A DNA stretch of 64,000 nt from Dyella_A sp051962475 (GTDB lineage Bacteria; Pseudomonadota; Gammaproteobacteria; Xanthomonadales; Rhodanobacteraceae): the NCBI RefSeq assembly GCF_051962475.1, contig NZ_JBQCCF010000034.1, positions 81,776 to 145,775 on the forward strand, in the 5' to 3' direction. Shown in pieces: positions 62,380 through 64,000 of this stretch. A program made the translations under genes and the position numbers. The notes beneath the pieces are model-generated. The model saw nothing but the letters and a program-made list of their open reading frames with translations. It searched no databases and had not been told where the DNA came from. Position 1 is the first letter of the stretch. Each line of letters starts with the position of its first letter.

Positions 62380-63021
62380 TCAACCCTTGGTGGTCGGACG
62401 GATGACGACGTCGCCACCGGTAGCACCCGGCACCGCGCCCTTCACCGCGATCAGGTGACGCTCGGCGTCGACCTTGACCACTTCCAGACCCTGCTGCGTG
62501 CGGTTGACCGCACCCATGTGGCCGGACATCTTCTTGCCCGGGAACACGCGACCCGGCGTCTGGCGCTGACCGATAGAACCCGGCGCGCGATGCGACAGCG
62601 AGTTACCGTGGGTGGCGTCACCCATCTTGAAGTTCCAGCGCTTGATCGTGCCCTGGAAACCCTTGCCCTTCGACACGCCGGCGACGTCCACGATCTGGCC
62701 CGCGGAGAACACGTCGTCCGCCTTGATCTCGGCGCCGACAGCGTACTTGCCGAGATCATCGGCAGACACGCGGAACTCCCACAGCCCACGACCCGGCTCA
62801 ACCTTCGCCTTGGCGTAGTGGCCCTTCAGCGGCTGGGTCAGCAGCGAGGCGCGCTTCACGCCCGCCGCAACCTGCACAGCGCTGTAGCCATCATTCTCTT
62901 CCGTCTTCACCTGGGTCACGCGGTTCGGCGTCGCCTCAATCAGCGTCACCGGAATCGAGCGGCCATCCTCAGTGAAGAGTCGGCTCATGCCGCACTTGCG
63001 GCCAACCAGTCCGATACTCAT
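62380..63021 (-). CDS. rplC: 50S ribosomal protein L3
   Basis: One of the first proteins to bind 23S rRNA; it reaches to the peptidyl transferase centre. The 213 residues start MSIGLVGRKCGMSRLFTEDG. The segment GSIGQRQTPGRVFPGKKMSG contains the Gln that PrmB methylates in E. coli. Confidence 0.98.
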   Translation of the reverse strand: MSIGLVGRKCGMSRLFTEDGRSIPVTLIEATPNRVTQVKTEENDGYSAVQVAAGVKRASLLTQPLKGHYAKAKVEPGRGLWEFRVSADDLGKYAVGAEIKADDVFSAGQIVDVAGVSKGKGFQGTIKRWNFKMGDATHGNSLSHRAPGSIGQRQTPGRVFPGKKMSGHMGAVNRTQQGLEVVKVDAERHLIAVKGAVPGATGGDVVIRPTTKG

Positions 63022-63041
63022 CTTCGTATCCTGTCTATCGC

Positions 63042-63353
63042 TCAACCGAGCTTGATCTGAACATCGACGCCAGCGGCGAGATCAAGCTTCATGAGCGCGT
63101 CCACGGTCTTGTCGTTGGGGTCAACGATGTCGAGTACACGCTTGTGCGTACGGGTCTCGTACTGGTCGCGTGCATCCTTGTCGACGTGCGGCGACACCAG
63201 AATGGTGTAGCGCTCGATCTTGGTCGGGAGCGGAATCGGACCGAGAACCGTTGCGCCAGTGCGCTTGGCCGTCTCGACGATCTCGCTGGCCGAGCGGTCG
63301 ATCAGACGGTGATCGTACGCCTTGAGCCGAATGCGAATCTTCTGGTTCGCCAT
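63042..63353 (-). CDS. rpsJ: 30S ribosomal protein S10
   Basis: First gene of the S10 operon; also NusE in antitermination complexes. The 103 residues (MANQKIRIRLKAYDHRLIDR) match the family exactly. AGGA lies seven bases before the ATG. Confidence 0.98.
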   Translation of the reverse strand: MANQKIRIRLKAYDHRLIDRSASEIVETAKRTGATVLGPIPLPTKIERYTILVSPHVDKDARDQYETRTHKRVLDIVDPNDKTVDALMKLDLAAGVDVQIKLG

Positions 63354-63468
63354 AACCGTGTCCTGTTGTCTAAAGAACAAAAACTGTGATCCGGAACGGC
63401 TTCTCACCGCTCCGCACAACCCATGCCACCACTTGCGCGGGCCGCCACCAGGGGCCGCCCAAAATGTT

Positions 63469-63494
63469 CGGCAAGCCGGAAAACCGACTTGCCG
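63469..63494 (-). promoter_or_regulatory. Stem-loop at the 5' end of the rpsJ leader
   Basis: CGGCAAGTCGG and CCGGCTTGCCG pair (one G-T wobble) around the loop TTTT and are followed by AACATTTT. It starts within a few bases of the predicted transcript start. It could stabilise the mRNA or serve in L4-type attenuation. Confidence 0.5.
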
Positions 63495-63502
63495 AGCAGA
63501 AA

Positions 63503-63531
63503 AGTATAAAAGGCGTAAAAACAAAGATCAA
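63503..63531 (-). promoter_or_regulatory. S10 operon promoter
   Basis: On the minus strand TTGATC (63531-63526), a 17-base spacer and TATACT (63508-63503): four of six and five of six matches at ideal spacing. The leader to rpsJ is about 140 bases. Confidence 0.75.
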
Positions 63532-63553
63532 CAAGGCGCAAGCCTTGATGATC
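63515..63553 (-). terminator. Rho-independent terminator overlapping the rpsJ promoter
   Basis: On the minus strand GATCATCAAGG and CCTTGTTGATC pair with one mismatch around the loop CTTGCG, followed by TTTGTTTTTACG. The right arm contains the rpsJ -35 box. Confidence 0.85.
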
Positions 63554-63556
63554 GTG

Positions 63557-63652
63557 TCATAGCCCCAGGCGTTCCGTGCCAGCGAACTCGAAGCGCATCC
63601 TGCACCTCATTTCGCGGTAAGGAGGCTCACTGACGAGCAGCAAACCCTCCAT
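63557..63652 (-). CDS. Possible 31-residue ORF between tuf and rpsJ
   Basis: I do not recognise it. It starts MEGLLLVSEPPYREMRCRMR and ends with TGA just before the terminator. No Shine-Dalgarno sequence is seen; the ATG would be only about five bases from the predicted transcript start. It may be chance inside a small RNA. Confidence 0.2.
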   Translation of the reverse strand: MEGLLLVSEPPYREMRCRMRFEFAGTERLGL

Positions 63653-63663
63653 ATAACCCGTCA

Positions 63664-63692
63664 AGTATAGCAAGCTCTAACGACAAAGAAAA
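63664..63692 (-). promoter_or_regulatory. Candidate promoter upstream of the tuf-rpsJ small transcript
   Basis: On the minus strand TTTTCT (63692-63687), a 17-base spacer and TATACT (63669-63664). The -35 box is weak, but the -10 matches in five of six positions. Transcription would run about 140 bases to the terminator at 63515-63553. Confidence 0.4.
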
Positions 63693-63724
63693 GAGGGTCA
63701 GCCCATTTTCCCTTGCCGCTGACG

Positions 63725-63768
63725 CTGGATAGCACAACGGCGGCCGTAGCCGCCGTTGTGCTATCCAG
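63725..63768. repeat. Perfect 20-bp inverted repeat between tuf and rpsJ
   Basis: CTGGATAGCACAACGGCGGC and its exact complement flank the loop CGTA. No T-tract follows on either strand. It lies 49 bases after the tuf stop and may end or protect the tuf mRNA. Confidence 0.9.
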
Positions 63769-63774
63769 CCACCG

Positions 63775-63798
63775 GGCGACGCCACGAGGGGTGTCGCC
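63775..63798. terminator. Second hairpin after tuf
   Basis: GGCGACGCC pairs with GGTGTCGCC (one wobble) around a six-base loop, 18 bases after the tuf stop. No T-tract. Confidence 0.5.
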
Positions 63799-63816
63799 GG
63801 AAGGCAAGGACAAGCC

Positions 63817-64000
63817 TTACTTGATGACCTTGGCCACCACGCCGGCGCCGACGGTGCGGCCACCTTCGCGGATCGCGAAGCGCAGGCCTTCGTCCATCGC
63901 GATCGGGTGGATCAGGCTCACCACCATCTTCACGTTGTCGCCCGGCATCACCATCTCCACGCCTTCCGGCAGGGTCACGGCACCGGTCACGTCCGTCGTG
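63817..64000 (-). CDS. tuf: Elongation factor Tu, partial (N-terminus outside the window)
   Basis: Delivers aminoacyl-tRNA to the ribosome. Only the last 61 codons are visible. They read TDVTGAVTLPEGVEMVMPGD, then NVKMVVSLIHPIAMDEGLRF, ending GGRTVGAGVVAKVIK. This is domain 3 of EF-Tu. Position just upstream of rpsJ marks the end of the str operon (rpsL-rpsG-fusA-tuf). Confidence 0.97.
   Translation of the reverse strand, partial: TTDVTGAVTLPEGVEMVMPGDNVKMVVSLIHPIAMDEGLRFAIREGGRTVGAGVVAKVIK

Noticed and set aside
63627..63863. 78-residue minus-strand frame covering the end of tuf
   Set aside because: It is out of frame with tuf and overlaps its certain 3' end and both hairpins.

Overview
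The window is core chromosome of a GC-rich gammaproteobacterium. Gene content, gene order and protein sequence point to the Lysobacterales (Xanthomonadales), most likely Rhodanobacteraceae (Rhodanobacter, Dyella or a relative). This placement is inference: class II DAHP synthase, FabV, no skp after bamA, no rpmJ after secY, and GC-rich interspersed repeats all fit. No tRNA, rRNA, CRISPR array, prophage or insertion sequence was found.

Layout. 1-5.2 kb (minus strand): map, glnD, a periplasmic DsrE-like protein and the start of dapD, with a 186-bp tandem repeat between dsrE and glnD. 5.2-25.4 kb (plus strand): the conserved rpsB-tsf-pyrH-frr-uppS-cdsA-dxr-rseP-bamA-lpxD-fabZ-lpxA-lpxB-rnhB-dnaE-accA run, which joins translation, UMP synthesis, isoprenoid and phospholipid precursors, outer-membrane assembly, lipid A synthesis and replication. 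25.6-29 kb: a NYN/LOTUS-type RNA-binding protein, tilS, xseB and ispA. 29-40 kb: a DUF4870 membrane protein, the two TldD/TldE protease subunits flanking a DUF1653 gene and darP, a fatty acid hydroxylase family membrane protein, yhdP and rng. 40-49.4 kb is the most accessory-like stretch: an MscS channel, a PP-loop ATPase, a variant Mug glycosylase, fabV, a two-gene multiheme cytochrome c operon, a subclass B3 metallo-beta-lactamase, a class II DAHP synthase and dsbB. 49.5-63.4 kb (minus strand): the complete S10-spc-alpha ribosomal superoperon, from rpsJ to rplQ, with secY and rpoA. The window ends in the 3' end of a tuf gene.

Most genes are textbook core functions. The points that deserve a second look are regulatory or structural: a compact promoter-short ORF-terminator unit between tuf and rpsJ, whose terminator overlaps the rpsJ -35 box; an apparent terminator between rpoA and rplQ; a 220-bp gap with a possible promoter inside the spc operon; large hairpins and REP-like repeats; a Mug enzyme with Ala in place of the catalytic Asn; and a B3 metallo-beta-lactamase with all six zinc ligands. 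I did not see a convincing multi-gene system of unknown type.
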